Shown piece after piece: positions 20,900-31,922 of a stretch of 64,000 nt of DNA. The notes beneath the pieces were generated by a model. That model searched no databases and was not told the origin of the DNA. It was given only the letters and a program-made list of their open reading frames with translations. Made by a program: the position numbers and the translations under genes. Source of the DNA: Macrolepiota albuminosa (Eukaryota > Basidiomycota > Agaricomycetes > Agaricales > Agaricaceae); the NCBI GenBank assembly GCA_027475525.1, contig JAMWFC010000088.1, positions 74,757-138,756 of the forward strand, in the 5' to 3' direction. Every line of letters starts with the position of its first letter. Position 1 is the stretch's first letter.

Positions 20900-23375
20900 T
20901 TTCTGACATGGTTTGAAGTGGTGAACTCTATGTAAATTTCATCTAGATTCTTGATTTTAACAAGATAATCAACAGATCTAAATATCCTCTTGCAGTTGTG
21001 TCATGACTTCTTGATATCTTTGATGAAGATCTTGGTGGTGGTTATAATACTGGCTTCAATAAAAGCAGCCTTGGTGTCCAAGCCCATAAACTATAATTCC
21101 ATGCACTTGTTGGATTCTTTCATAGCCATGCCCACAATTGGATATGTCAGCTCTCAAATCTTGCTACCTATATCAAAGGCATGGATTTAGAGGATCTGGA
21201 GGGCTGTGAAGATTTCTTTTCCAAGTCAAATGCACTGGCCATATCAATCCATTACACCACTTCTTTCCATTGACAACAGAAAATTGTTGAATATATGGCT
21301 TATACAGATGCTTTTGAAACTCAATACAACCTTAGTAAGTAAGCATCTATCTATTAATCATTGTTATTTATCATTGATTCTAGGTGCTTTCTTAGTCAGC
21401 AACTATTAATAGGCCCTGGAACTTTATGCAGAAGAAGACACACTCTAAAAAACTATGGAAGACCAAGGAATTATTGGAACTGAGGTTTTCCATGAATGGC
21501 TCATGAAGGAGTGTGCTTACTTGTCTTTGTTATCAAAAAAACCAATGCAAGAAACACTTGAGATGGAACATTATCAAAAACTTGTGGATTTATGTGCAGC
21601 CAAGTATATGTTACTTACTTAATGTTGTAATGTGCAAAACACTGACTCTTGTCTAGTGAGAAACTTATGAAAAAACACATGGCACACTGATATGACACTG
21701 TACCAGCAGTCAGGGACACAACATGCACCAGAAGTCAAAATAAACATTTAATTAATAGGCTGAAAACTGTAGCCTCTTGGTGGCAGTCTCAATAATTTAT
21801 ACCTCCAAAAACACCCCAATAAATACACAGAAAAGTACAGAACAATGGGCAGGGACCAGCTCAAACTATCAACTCAATAATAGTCCAACTACTGTTATGA
21901 GAGGGGGAAGCATGGGAGCTGGCAGAGGGGACAAAATGGGATCAATTTGTAATGATATAGATCAAGATCAGATCTGACAATACTGTAAAAGAGGAAAGGG
22001 AAAGAAACATGGAGGGATGTCAAAAGAAGCATGGAATGCAGGAAAGCGCTAAAAGTGGAAAAAAGAATCTATAAATGGGATTGTGCTAAATGGAGCAGAA
22101 GCAAATGGGAAAGTGGCAATCAGAAACATCCAGATGAATGGTGGCACCAAAACAGGCATTCCAAAAGGGAAATTGGACTATCAAATATGTTATTGAGGCT
22201 GGGGAAATTACAACAAAGAGTCATGTGTAGCTAGTGGTCTGTGCACAAGAAAAACAGTACAAATAGCCCAAGTATAGTAGAGAATAGACAGGCAATTGAT
22301 AGGCAAAGGCTCAGTGATTCCCAGGGAGTGAATTGCTTAGGCTGGAGTTTGTTGAAAACCTCTGCTTTCTGGAATATTATTGAAAGCACTCAACATAATA
22401 ATATACCAATTTTGTCATCAAGTCAGTGTGAATTGGAAGTGACCTTCTACACTACTAAGCCCCAGAACTAATAGTACTACTTGCAACCAAGTACTACAAC
22501 ACTTTTGATCCTAATGCTTTGACTCCTTTATCTAAGACTGCCCATGGAAAATGTCAGTATAGACCAGATACACAAGTGCAACATGCACAGGAGGCAGTTG
22601 ACAATGCACTGAATGCTGTGCATGGAGTGAGATGCAGATGGAGGTTTCAGAGTGGTGGACACTTGATTGTGAGCAATGGAAGGCAGCAGCAGCAATGGTC
22701 AGGTGGCAACAATATCAACAATGCCTTGATGAGCTAGAAGGCCTTGTTGTTTCACACATATTTGAACTGACAAAGATGAACATGTCACAAACTGGTCAGT
22801 AGTAGTCTCATTTCTATTCTTTATATTGCTAACTTCAATTGTGTAGGATATAAACTTTGTAAACATAGGCAAGGCACTCAAGGCCCAATCACAAGCTGTC
22901 AGGAGTGCACTTGATTGTTACAACACTGCTGCTGCTCTAATGTCTCCTCCTTGCCCTTTGCTTTCATGGGACCAAGTCATTGAATATGCTTTTCTGGCTG
23001 ATTTTGACCTCCTTCAAGACTGCTGGCAAGATATACAAGAATGGGCATGGGCTAGGCCAGCTGCTAGATTGGCCATGGATCATTATTTTAAGATAGAACA
23101 TACACGCAAGGAAATTCAGAGATTGAGTGTGTGGTGACACACATGCAGGACAAGGAAGCTTTTCTGTTGGCAAAGGAGGAGGAGATGAGGGGTAAAGACA
23201 ATGTTATTGCCTTCCATATTCAACACTATTGGGAGGAACAAACACAATACTACAAAATCCATTGTTGATGCTTCAAAAAAACTCTCTCAAAATTGTGGCT
23301 TAACTGGTTCAATTGTCCCTGGAGCACTGTAACGCCAGGCTATCAAGCAGTGGCATGACACGAGTCAGAAGAATT
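20900..23375 (+). pseudogene. KDZ-type transposase relic (C-terminal part)
   Basis: The plus strand encodes pieces I recognise from mushroom KDZ transposases: EDQGIIGTEVFHEWLMKE with ETLEMEHYQKLVDLCA (21455-21605), a coiled region around VQHAQEAVDNALNAV (22575), FELTKMNMSQTG (22755-22790), a retained intron 22795-22846 (GTCAGT, GCTAAC, TGTAG), EYAFLADFDLL (22980), ARPAARLAMDHYFKIE (23055), AFLLAKEEE (23155) and TGSIVPGAL (23310). The segment 21620-22470 between the blocks has no recognised match and may be an insertion or the decayed linker. Multiple stops; the N-terminal catalytic region was not found. Confidence 0.7.
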
Positions 23376-23601
23376 TAGACTAGTCGCAGTTAACCAGAAA
23401 AAACTCTATCATTTTGGTAGCTAGATCTTTTGTATTTATAGTAAGTAATATTTGTAGGTAACAAACAAAGATCGAGTCGAGTGAAAATCGCAAGTAAGTA
23501 AAATTTTAGAGTCGGCATGGGCAAAGTTACGCGCCGGTGAAAATAGCTTTTGGTTGATCAGAGGTGAATCTGTTTTGGGATTGTGGCTGTGCTAAATCAG
23601 A
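23376..23601. other. Transition from CpG-poor relics to CpG-containing DNA
   Basis: CpG reappears abruptly (GATCGAGTCGAGTG, ACGCGCCGG). No gene recognised. Confidence 0.4.
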
Positions 23602-23793
23602 ATGTCGTCGCCACACACACCTTGCGACAAGTCCCTTGTTCAAGATTTAGGGATGTCCATGAACATGGACATTGATATGCCACCAACAACAAATCCAGTG
23701 GATGTTGATGACAGCGACACAGATGAGGATGCAGAAAATATAGAGAAGGAGATCGTTGATGCATTAGAAGCACTTTACATTAACTCACAGTAG
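23602..23793 (+). CDS. Small acidic hypothetical protein
   Basis: 63 codons starting ATGTCGTCG; acidic, with a DDSDTDEDAENIEKEI stretch ending in an amphipathic EIVDALEALYI. It resembles acidic tails of mushroom transposase or regulatory genes, and could be the last exon of the adjacent KDZ gene or a chance frame. No promoter or intron evidence. Confidence 0.25.
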   Translation: MSSPHTPCDKSLVQDLGMSMNMDIDMPPTTNPVDVDDSDTDEDAENIEKEIVDALEALYINSQ

Positions 23794-24204
23794 CAACACG
23801 AAAATTTGCTCAATTTTATGTTTCCGGATTTTTCTCCTAATATTTTCGCAGGGTTTGAGAATATTATTGTGCTCATCGTCGGCCACAGTGAGCAGAGGGT
23901 AATTGGCGATGTTTATTGACGGGGGGCGGCGTCGACAGCGCTGAACGACGTTGACAGAACATCCGTCAACATTGATAGCAATGGCCGGAGTAATCCGAGA
24001 ACTGGGTCAAAATTTCTCAACAGTCCCTGGTAATTATCCATACATTATTCGTATCATATTCAATCTAGTCTAGTTAGATGGGGAGGTGAACCCTCTCCTA
24101 CAACTCTAATTAGACGGGTGGGACCTGCAGGTGGAATGAAGAGCACATCGACACTAGGGGAAAAATTTAATACTTCGGTTACGTGCGCTGAGGGCGTTCC
24201 TCAT
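23794..24204. other. No gene seen
   Basis: CpG-containing intergenic DNA. An imperfect inverted pairing around GGTGAACCCTCTCC near 24085 is weak. Nothing else recognised. Confidence 0.4.
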
Positions 24205-24765
24205 CTATTGACTGGCGTTTAACACTGTGTTCTTTCCCTCCCACTTCTTGCACTTGGATGAAGAGGTAAAAATTCGATCCATTACTTCAACTCCTTCGTA
24301 CTCACGGTTTAATGAGGTAAAAATTCGATCCATTACTTCAACTCCTTCGTACTCACGGTTTCTACTAAAGGTTCGGTCCATATCTGTCGGGGGATAAGGC
24401 AAAGTACGATCGTTGTTTCCATTCTGACTGGACCCAGATCCTGATTATCAATACAATCCTTGTTAGCTTCTTGATTCTCCTTACAATATAAACAAACGCT
24501 TACTAGTCCGGCGCCCTTTGAGTCTGCTAGACCTACGGGTAACCTGTCGTACATCTCCTCCTACAGCGGTGAACTGGCCGCCTGATATCGTCAAATGGCT
24601 GGAGTCGTTAACCATGGCAATTGTTCCTTCAACGGGTCGTCCATTTGTGATGATGGACCCCTGGACGGCGGTCGCGTTCACGTTATCGAGTCTTCCGCCT
24701 TCCATGTTGCTGAAGAGGGAAATTGTTGGTGTTGATTTCGGCGGCTGAGGCTGGCCCAGGCTCAT
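24205..24765 (-). CDS. Two-exon host protein with a 'SGGQFTAVGGD' N-terminal motif
   Basis: Exon 1 runs 24765-24504, intron 24503-24441 (63 nt: GTAAGC donor, GCTAAC branch, ATCAG acceptor), exon 2 runs 24440-24205; joined length 498 nt gives 165 residues. The motif SSHLTISGGQFTAVGGDVRQV resembles the N-termini of many Agaricomycete NACHT/unknown-domain proteins, which carry 'N(V)TI.GG.F..VGGD' segments; the rest is unlike any family I know. The C-terminal part contains a perfect 17-residue in-frame tandem repeat (NREYEGVEVMDRIFTS). A further 3' exon is possible, so the true end is uncertain. Confidence 0.55.
24263..24361 (-). repeat. 51-bp tandem duplication in an exon
   Basis: Two near-identical units with period 51 (starting 24263 and 24314) keep the reading frame of the minus-strand gene, giving a 17-residue repeat. 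Confidence 0.9.
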
Positions 24766-26534
24766 ACTGATGTGCTGAAGGTTTCAATCAAGCTGTGAAA
24801 GGCTTTTTATATTTCTACGGGCTGTGCTTACTGAAAATGTCCCACACAACATCAGAATGTCAACATTCCTCAATAAAACACAGCATTGTCCGTCAATTCA
24901 GGCCTGCGTTGTCTTCTAGTCCATAATGAAAATATATGACGGGAGCTCTTAGCAAGAGTATTGGAAATCCATTACATCCTTTGTGTAAGTAGAAGGTTAC
25001 CTGAGGCATCCTAACGTCAGCAGACACCCGCCCGTAAACACTACTGTTTTTATAAAAATAGGTGAGAAACAGCATCCAAAAAAGTCAAAGTAAAGCTTTT
25101 TCCGTCAATGTCGTGGTGGAAATTTTCTAGATGGAAATATACCATCAGAGTACACAGCGCAAGGGCAGGGGGTAATTGGACCAATCCGATCGGCAGTCTA
25201 ATCGGCCCATGAGTTGTATGCAACATTGAGCGAGGGGCTTCAGATGGAACCTTGGAACCCTCGAACTAGGGTAGACGAAAGTGAATTGCGAAAGACTTAT
25301 AAAAGGTTTCCCACTCGCGTAGAAATTTTGAGTAAAATCATCACTGTGTATTCTCGACGACGTCGTACTCAATGCTAACAACCCTGCAAAAGATAAAATG
25401 ATTCCACTAATTTAATCGTTCAACAACGTAGGTACTTACTCTAAGATCTCGAACCGTGGAGCCCCTGATAGGTTCCTTCATTAGTTGTATATCCTCGCGT
25501 ATCACCTTGGATGACCTAGCGGCTTGTAAAAGTCATAGGAACAAGCAGCTGCGAGATGGGTGAGCAAAAGTACAACATCAGGAAAGAATTCAAACGACTT
25601 ATAGCTGTTGTGTGGTTGAGTGGACGGTGACATATTGATGAGTACAAACGAGTACGCATACCTTGGCGGTAGGACTAGTCGTACATGTTGCAGAGAAGAG
25701 CAGCAACGTCTTGTCAAGATATGCCTGGTCGATGAAGAAGTGGGAAACGGAATACAATAGATAGGTCATAGGCTTCCTAGATCGTCTCGAGATCGCCTCG
25801 CAAGCATACGGTGTATGCCATGGATTCAGAGAGAATGACATTGGATTTATGTGGCGATCCGTTACGCGACACCGTAAGTGTTCGACAGACAATCACCTTT
25901 ACGACATATCATACTCATCACATCATAAACAAAGTGGACCTTCGCACATATAAGCGCCATTATATGGGCATCACAGTCAGTTGTAGTATCACAGGCTGAG
26001 GGCGAGCTATAGACGTACGGATTCTATACACCAACTAACCGTACTTGAGCATAAGATACTTGCTGGTATCTGCGATTATTTAGGTCCAGATTGTATGGAC
26101 GACGTGCATGAACAGAAATGCCAGAAGGTAAAGATCTCTTGCTAAGGATGACTCTGAGGGAACCTTCTTTCAATGTGTCAATCTCTAATCATATAACCAC
26201 GTAGTGCCATCAGGGAGCTGTAGGGAAGCATTTCAATGTGTGCAACAGAAGTGCTGCCGAAACTGTTGAGATCAGTAGTCGGATATGGCATGCACAGCAG
26301 TTTCAGCTGCGCGTGGAATTGGAAGATTGAACGCTGTGAAATATAAACCAAAAATGATATGTTCAGCAAATGTTCAGTGGAAGAAGACATCAACCGTGCT
26401 TCCTGATAAGATGGCGATCACATTTCCAGAGTTCGAGCCGGCAAGCCGCATATGACTCCTGCTTCTACCTCAATTGTTGTTCTACCACTGTCACTACATA
26501 GACACCCTCCTTCTCCACTGTGTCTGCATCTCCC
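24766..26534. other. Host-like DNA without a confident gene
   Basis: CpG-containing. Several minus-strand open frames (25145-25381, 25599-25892, 26178-26393) have plausible intron signals nearby, for example TTTCACAG near 26336, and could be exons of one or two genes, but I recognise no domain. The left TSD of Copia-A (CTCCC) is at 26530-26534. Confidence 0.35.
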
Positions 26535-26704
26535 TGTTGCAGTTGGCACAACGCAGTTGGGACAGACTAGGACCGAGAGTATCTTAGACCAGAGTACTAG
26601 TGTCCTCGTGCTTCAGAATGAAGAAGCCAAGGACACTAGGGAAGAAAATGAACTACATATCACGTGACCGTGTTTAGGGGGCACCTCCTCAATCGTCTTC
26701 AACA
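26535..26704 (-). repeat. 3' LTR of Copia-A
   Basis: 170 bp; on the minus strand TGTTGAAGACG...CAACTGCAACA. It contains a 10-bp inverted repeat, CTAGTGTCCT/AGGACACTAG, with a loop of about 23 nt. This hairpin does not share the stem sequence of the other Copia LTRs here. Confidence 0.95.
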
Positions 26705-26731
26705 CTCCCACCTGACGGGGTGCCCACGACG

Positions 26732-29700
26732 TCACTGGAGTTCAGTTCGAGAGAATTCTCCAACTATCCCCATTTTTCGTCTAAGTTTGTCGACCACGTC
26801 ACGCGGTAGCGTCTTGGTGAGGAGATCGGCGGCCATGTCTTCAGTCGGTATGTAGATAGGTCTAATTTTACCGTCATATACAGCTTGTCGAAGCCAGAAC
26901 CAGTGCCTGTCCAAGTGCTTGAGGCGGCCCATGTGTTCCGGTTGCTTTGAGACCAGGATGGCAAACTGATTATCGAGATTGAGCGTCAAGGCTGTGGATT
27001 GCGGTGTACCTATGTCTGCGAGAAAATTCTGTAGCCAACATAGCTCGCGGCCTGTCTCACTTGCCGCCACAAACTCGGCCTCTGTGGTGGAGAGCGCGAC
27101 TAAGGTCTGGAGCTTGGACATCCAGCTCACAGCCCCGCCAGCTACCATGAGGACGGAACCAGTCGTCGACTTGCCGTTGTCTACATTACCACCATGGTCG
27201 GCGTCAGCATACGCGGTATAGGGCGAGGGAGAAGAGGCTGCGGCGTCCGCCGAGTACTCGATCTTGTAATCAAGGGTGCCGCGCACATATCTCATGAGGT
27301 GCTTGACGGCTTGCCAATGTCTGGGGCCGGGACAAGCGTTGAAACGACACAGGACACCTACGGCATAAGCTATGTCAGGCCGAGTGCACATGGCAAGGTA
27401 GAGGAGCGCGCCAGTGGCCTGTATATATGGGACTGTGCGCATCTCTTCGACTTCTTCGGGTGTCTTAGGCGAGTCGGCCTTAGAGAGAGACGGACCGGAG
27501 GCGAGCAGTGTAGCTACAGCCTTGGAGTCGAGCATGTTGAACCGCGAGAGTATTTCAATTGCATAAGCCTTCTGATCTATCCAGAGCTTGCGTTTGGCGC
27601 GGTCGCGCGTCACGACAACGCCCAAAAGACCTGTGGTAGGACCCAGGTGACGCAGCTTGAAGTACTGACGGAGCTCATCTATGACCTTGAGGATTGCCGA
27701 TCGAGACTTAGAGGCCAGCATCATATCATCAACGTGTATTGGAACGATGATACGGATACCATCCCTCAGGTAGACGTAAACACAGGGGTCAGAAGTAATC
27801 CGCGTGAACCCTAGTTTGACAAGCACTTGATGGAGACGCCTATTCCACAGATGGGCGCCTTGTCGCAGGCCATAGATTCCCTTTTCTAGCTTAGCGCATG
27901 CCTCTCCGTCACCTGGTTTACGCTTGACGTCAGGAGGTACCTGCTCTGGAAACCCATCTGGAAACCTCATGTAGAGCTCAGTGTCGATCACGCCGTGCAG
28001 GAAAGCCAAGGAAATATCCACGGACTCGAGGTGCATGTCCTCCATTGCCGCGTGTGCAAGGACTGTCCAAACTGCTGCCCAACGAGCTGTTGGCGCAAAA
28101 GTCTCATTGAAATCCACTCCCGGCCGTTGACTAAAGCCCTGCGTGACTACTCGTGCCTTGAAACGTTCAATCGCACCGTCAGGGAGATGCTTAACCTTGA
28201 AAACCCAACAAGATCCGATTGCTTTCCGTCCAGCTGGTAAATAGACTGCACGCCAAGTCCCGTTACTCTTGAGTGAGTTCATCTCGTCGACCATTGCCTG
28301 ATGCCACTGAGCAGCGTTCTCTCCTGCCATTGCTTCACGATAGGACCGCGGGTTCTTATCATGCGCACCGACTTTGTATATGTGGGCTACATTCGCGCAT
28401 ACAGCACCAAAACCTGGGGAGTCGACGCCCTGCTCTACATAGGCACGCCCAGCGAGAAGCAGAGCCTCATCAGACTCTACGTTCAGGACGAGGTCCACTT
28501 CCTGCTTGCCGTGGTTGTCAACGCTCCCGACGTTGACTTCCCACAGCGGCTGCTCCACGGGCCATTCTGGGTATGGAGAGGGTGGAGGGGGCGGCGGTGG
28601 TTCGCGCAGGAGGGGGGATTCATGATCTTCCTGGCGCTGGAGGGCATCATAATAGTCGGCATTGGGTCCGCGTGCTGGAATTTGTGTTTGCCGGCTGGGT
28701 TCACGGGGTGGTGGCAGAGGCCTGGGTTGGCGAGGTGCACGTGCCCGAGGCTCTGGCCGTGTTTCTGGCTCGGGTTCTGCTCCCACCGAACCTCCTGGCT
28801 GTGCTTGACTCTCAGGCTCGGGTTCTGCTCCCACCGAACCTCCTGGCTGTGCTTGACTCTCAGGCTCGGGTTCCGCTCCCACCAAACCTCCCGGCTGTGC
28901 CTGACTCTCAAGCTTCACTCCCACCGTTGATCCTGAGTCCTCATCATCATTGGGTAGAGGGGTAAGCGGCTCGTCGATGTCGAAGGGATCTTCCTTGATC
29001 TTTTCCTTCATCGTGCTTTCTACGACAGCGGCATCGAGATCGGAGTCAGGATTGAGATCGGGCAAGTTATCGAACGCTTCGAGTGGGGGCGGCGGAGGTG
29101 CGTTTGTGGCCGAAAGACCAGGTAAGCATGTCTCGTCAAACACAACGTCTCTAGAGATTAGGATCTCACCGGTCTTAGGGATATAGACCTTCCAACCGAC
29201 GTGGTTGTCAGGATAACCGATGAATATTCCTGACACACAGTGTCCCTGTAATCCCTTCCTTTTGTCACGGCTCATGAGTACATATGCGGCGCAGCCAAAT
29301 ACACGGAGGTGTCCAATGCGCGGCTTACGACCCTTGTACGCCTCGAAAGGAGTGAGATTACGTGGGAGTGCAGATGTTGGGCATCTGTTGTGGACGTGCC
29401 TGTATGTACTAAGCGCGTACGTCCAGAAGCTTTGTGGGAGGTTGGCTTCCGATAGCATTGACGTAATTGCTTCTTCTAGAGTCCTATTGAGTCGCTCCGC
29501 AACGCCGTTCTGTTGGGGAGTGGCCGTGTTAGTGAACTCGACACGGATTCCTTCCGATTTACAGAAGTTCATGAACTCGTTAGAAGTATATTCCCCCCCT
29601 TTGTCGAAATGAGCACATTTGATCTTCTTTCCCGTGTGAAGTTCTGCTTGCACTTTGAAAGACTTGAACGCTGCAAATGCATCGCTTTTACGAGCCATGT

Positions 29701-31375
29701 CGTAGGCCTCCATCCACCTTGTGCTATCATCGGTGAACGTCACCCACCATCTGCGATTTGACCGGTGACCGCCTACTTGCATTGGTCCATGTACGTCACT
29801 GAATACTCTTCCCAGCACTTCTGTTGCTCTGTCGGCGTCACACGGGAACGCTGCACGGTGCTGTTTCCCTTTTAAGCACGGTTCGCAGACATGGGGAAGT
29901 GCTGGGGACGGGGACAACTTGAGATCACTCGTCAATTCTTCTCATATCAGTTGCTCGAGCCTATCGGCACCGAGGTGGCACATCCGCCTGTGCAGCAGCT
30001 GTCTGTCGACCTTTGCGGATGACGTCGGCCCGAGGAACGATGCGTTGGCAGAACTCGACGGTGACGAGATGAGTGTTTCCCCATCCAAATAGGAGGTCAA
30101 GGTGCTATCAATAGACGCCAAGAAGATCAGTTCGTCTTTTGCTGAAAAGAATACTCTTCGTCCACGAAAAGTAACCACAATGCCGTGATGCACAGAGAGG
30201 GCGGTAATGGAAAGTAAATTGTTGGCTAAATCGGGTACGAATAGAACATTGGAAAATATCACGTCGTTAAGTGGCTGTTTATTTCGATTCTCTCCCTTCG
30301 GCCTAAACCTCACTGAGCCCTTTCCGGCTGAATACACTGTTGCATCATTTGCGAGTCGTATTGGTACCTTCCAAGGTTTGAAGGTGTCAGGGATGAACCA
30401 TTCACGATTCGGCGTCATAGAGCTCGTGGCGCCCGAGTCTGTGTTCCACAGCAAGTTAGATGGACTGTTCGCTGACAGAGAGGATCTACAAACAGCCGCT
30501 TCAGCCTTTACAGCAGGGCCATCACAGCCTTCTTCGACCTTCGGAGCTTTTGTTGCCTTTGCTGCTGCATTTCCACCACGGCGGCCTCCTCGCTTCTTGG
30601 GTTTAGAGTCTCCATCATCCTTCTTGACGTGAGAACGTGCAGACTGAAAGACAGGGCAATCAGTGATCTTATGTTTACCATCACATAGGTAACATTTGAG
30701 AACTCGGGCGGCAGCTGCGGCTTCCTCTTCAGCCATGGATCGCTGTACTTCTTCTGTTCGGAATGCTTCCTCGACTGCGTCATTGGTCAAGTTATTCAAC
30801 ATCAGGACGGAGGAAATAAACGGCGCGTAATCTTCATGTGGCAGTGCACAAAGCATTGCCATCGAACAGAGCTCGTCATCGAGCATTTCGAGGGTATAGA
30901 CAGGCTTGAAAACTCTGTCCGGTCCGAGGATGTGCGGAGGTCTAAGCGAGCGGATGCGTTGCATAGCTCCTTTAACACGAGTACACAGCTGCGTTAAGGT
31001 TTCGTTCTCGCGCAGGCGCACATTGAAAAGATCACTTAAAGAGTTGAAACGCGCGTTAGGCGCGGACTTCGAGTGTATCTCCTTAAGCTTTGCCCACATC
31101 AGGGCAGGTTTGTCTCGAATTTCATCTACATGAATCTTGTTTCCCTCGTCAAGCCACTGGTAAATTTCTCCTGCCGCTCGATCACTTCTGAGCAAGTAAG
31201 AATTCCAAGCATTAATGGAAGTGGGGTTATCGGGTTCGAGGAGGGGCGGCAATTCTTCGCCAGTTACGATCCGTGCTCCGCCGACTGACATTAGACGCCC
31301 GAACATGGCTTTCTCCCATTCCGTGTACTTAATGACCCCAAGTTTTGCCATTGGCAACCGTGAGATATCATCCAT
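26732..31375 (-). CDS. Copia-A Gag-Pol polyprotein with one in-frame stop
   Basis: Starts at ATG 31375. The first 477 codons hold Gag, a short zinc knuckle CX2CX3HX4C (residues 228-240; canonical spacing is X4) and protease DSGAT (313). A UGA at 29944-29942 falls inside the GAG-pre-integrase domain, after CHLGADRLEQLI; the same frame then stays open for over 1000 codons: integrase (FSDVHGP, HFDKGGE, NGVAERLNR), RT with VDDMM, RNase H (ADADHGG, TTEAEF, LDN). A CGA-to-TGA change would explain the stop. Readthrough is conceivable, but the position in mid-domain argues for a disabling mutation. The linker carries three 16-residue repeats. Confidence 0.93.
28767..28910 (-). repeat. Three 48-bp tandem repeats in the Copia-A linker
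   Basis: Units begin GGCTCGGG at 28767, 28815 and 28863, and encode the 16-residue unit ESQAQPGGSVGAEPEP between integrase and RT. They are in frame and hydrophilic, so probably a disordered spacer. Confidence 0.9.
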
Positions 31376-31505
31376 GATCGATGGGAATGTGGAGATTGGC
31401 AGGTGTGTGATAGTCTGGGTGGTGAGAGAGAAAACTTAGATGACGCTGCTACGTTTATGAACGGAGCGGTGTGTGATTCTACTTCGGTGTAAGTCTGTAG
31501 GGCCG

Positions 31506-31517
31506 GGGCCCATAACC
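31506..31517 (-). other. Primer-binding site of Copia-A
   Basis: Minus strand GGTTATGGGCCC, exactly complementary to the anticodon arm of initiator tRNA-Met, immediately after the 5' LTR. Confidence 0.8.
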
Positions 31518-31687
31518 TGTTGCAGTTGGCACAACGCAGTTGGGACAGACTAGGACCGAGAGTATCTTAGACCAGAGTACTAGTGTCCTCGTGCTTCAGA
31601 ATGAAGAAGCCAAGGACACTAGGGAAGAAAATGAACTACATATCACGTGACCGTGTTTAGGGGGCACCTCCTAAATCGTCTTCAACA
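31518..31687 (-). repeat. 5' LTR of Copia-A
   Basis: 170 bp, one base different from the left LTR (CTCCTAAATC here versus CTCCTCAATC there), so the insertion is recent. Confidence 0.95.
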
Positions 31688-31922
31688 CTCCCCTGATTCC
31701 AATTGATTCCAATTCAGATAAATAACTCGTTCCCCTTGCCTCTCCCCGTCCACCACTCAATGACCCCAAAATAGGTTCTTTCAAACTCCTCTTCGGTCTC
31801 GTGCGAGAGGTCAACCAGTCTACCCTGCACCCCCGTTCCTGAATACGCATGACGGTACGATGAGTTTGTGCCCCGGCGGTGTTTACAGCGACGCGAGCAG
31901 TCATGGCACCTATGCCCAGCAT
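31671..31922 (-). CDS. Possible host reading frame cut by Copia-A
   Basis: A CpG-rich frame from ATG 31922 reads into the right LTR of Copia-A at codons for SELESIGIRG. Skipping the element and one TSD copy, the frame goes on for about 20 more codons on the other side. No family recognised; composition Arg/Ser/Gly-rich. May be chance. Confidence 0.3.
   Translation of the reverse strand: MLGIGAMTARVAVNTAGAQTHRTVMRIQERGCRVDWLTSRTRPKRSLKEPILGSLSGGRGEARGTSYLSELESIGIRGVLKTI

Larger units (their letters stand above)
26535..31687 (-). mobile_element. Copia-A, young Ty1/Copia element
   Basis: 5.15 kb bounded by 170-bp LTRs with one difference between them and by a perfect TSD CTCCC (26530-26534, 31688-31692). 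The primer-binding site abuts the right LTR, the purine tract the left one. One Gag-Pol frame with a single in-frame UGA. Confidence 0.96.

Noticed and set aside
6000..23330. Classical RIP (CpA-directed) as the cause of decay
   Set aside because: The visible loss is of CpG; without dinucleotide counts a CpA bias cannot be claimed.
26535..26704. Copia-A LTR as a member of the shared-stem hairpin set
   Set aside because: It has a 10-bp hairpin, but the stem sequence is different and no convincing GT-AG intron or duplicated acceptor follows.
28767..28910. CRISPR-like regularly spaced repeats
   Set aside because: Units are contiguous, coding and without spacers; a eukaryotic transposon context.
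27194..28930. Long plus-strand frames opposite Copia-A pol
   Set aside because: Antisense shadows of a well-supported polyprotein; repeats in them mirror the linker repeats.
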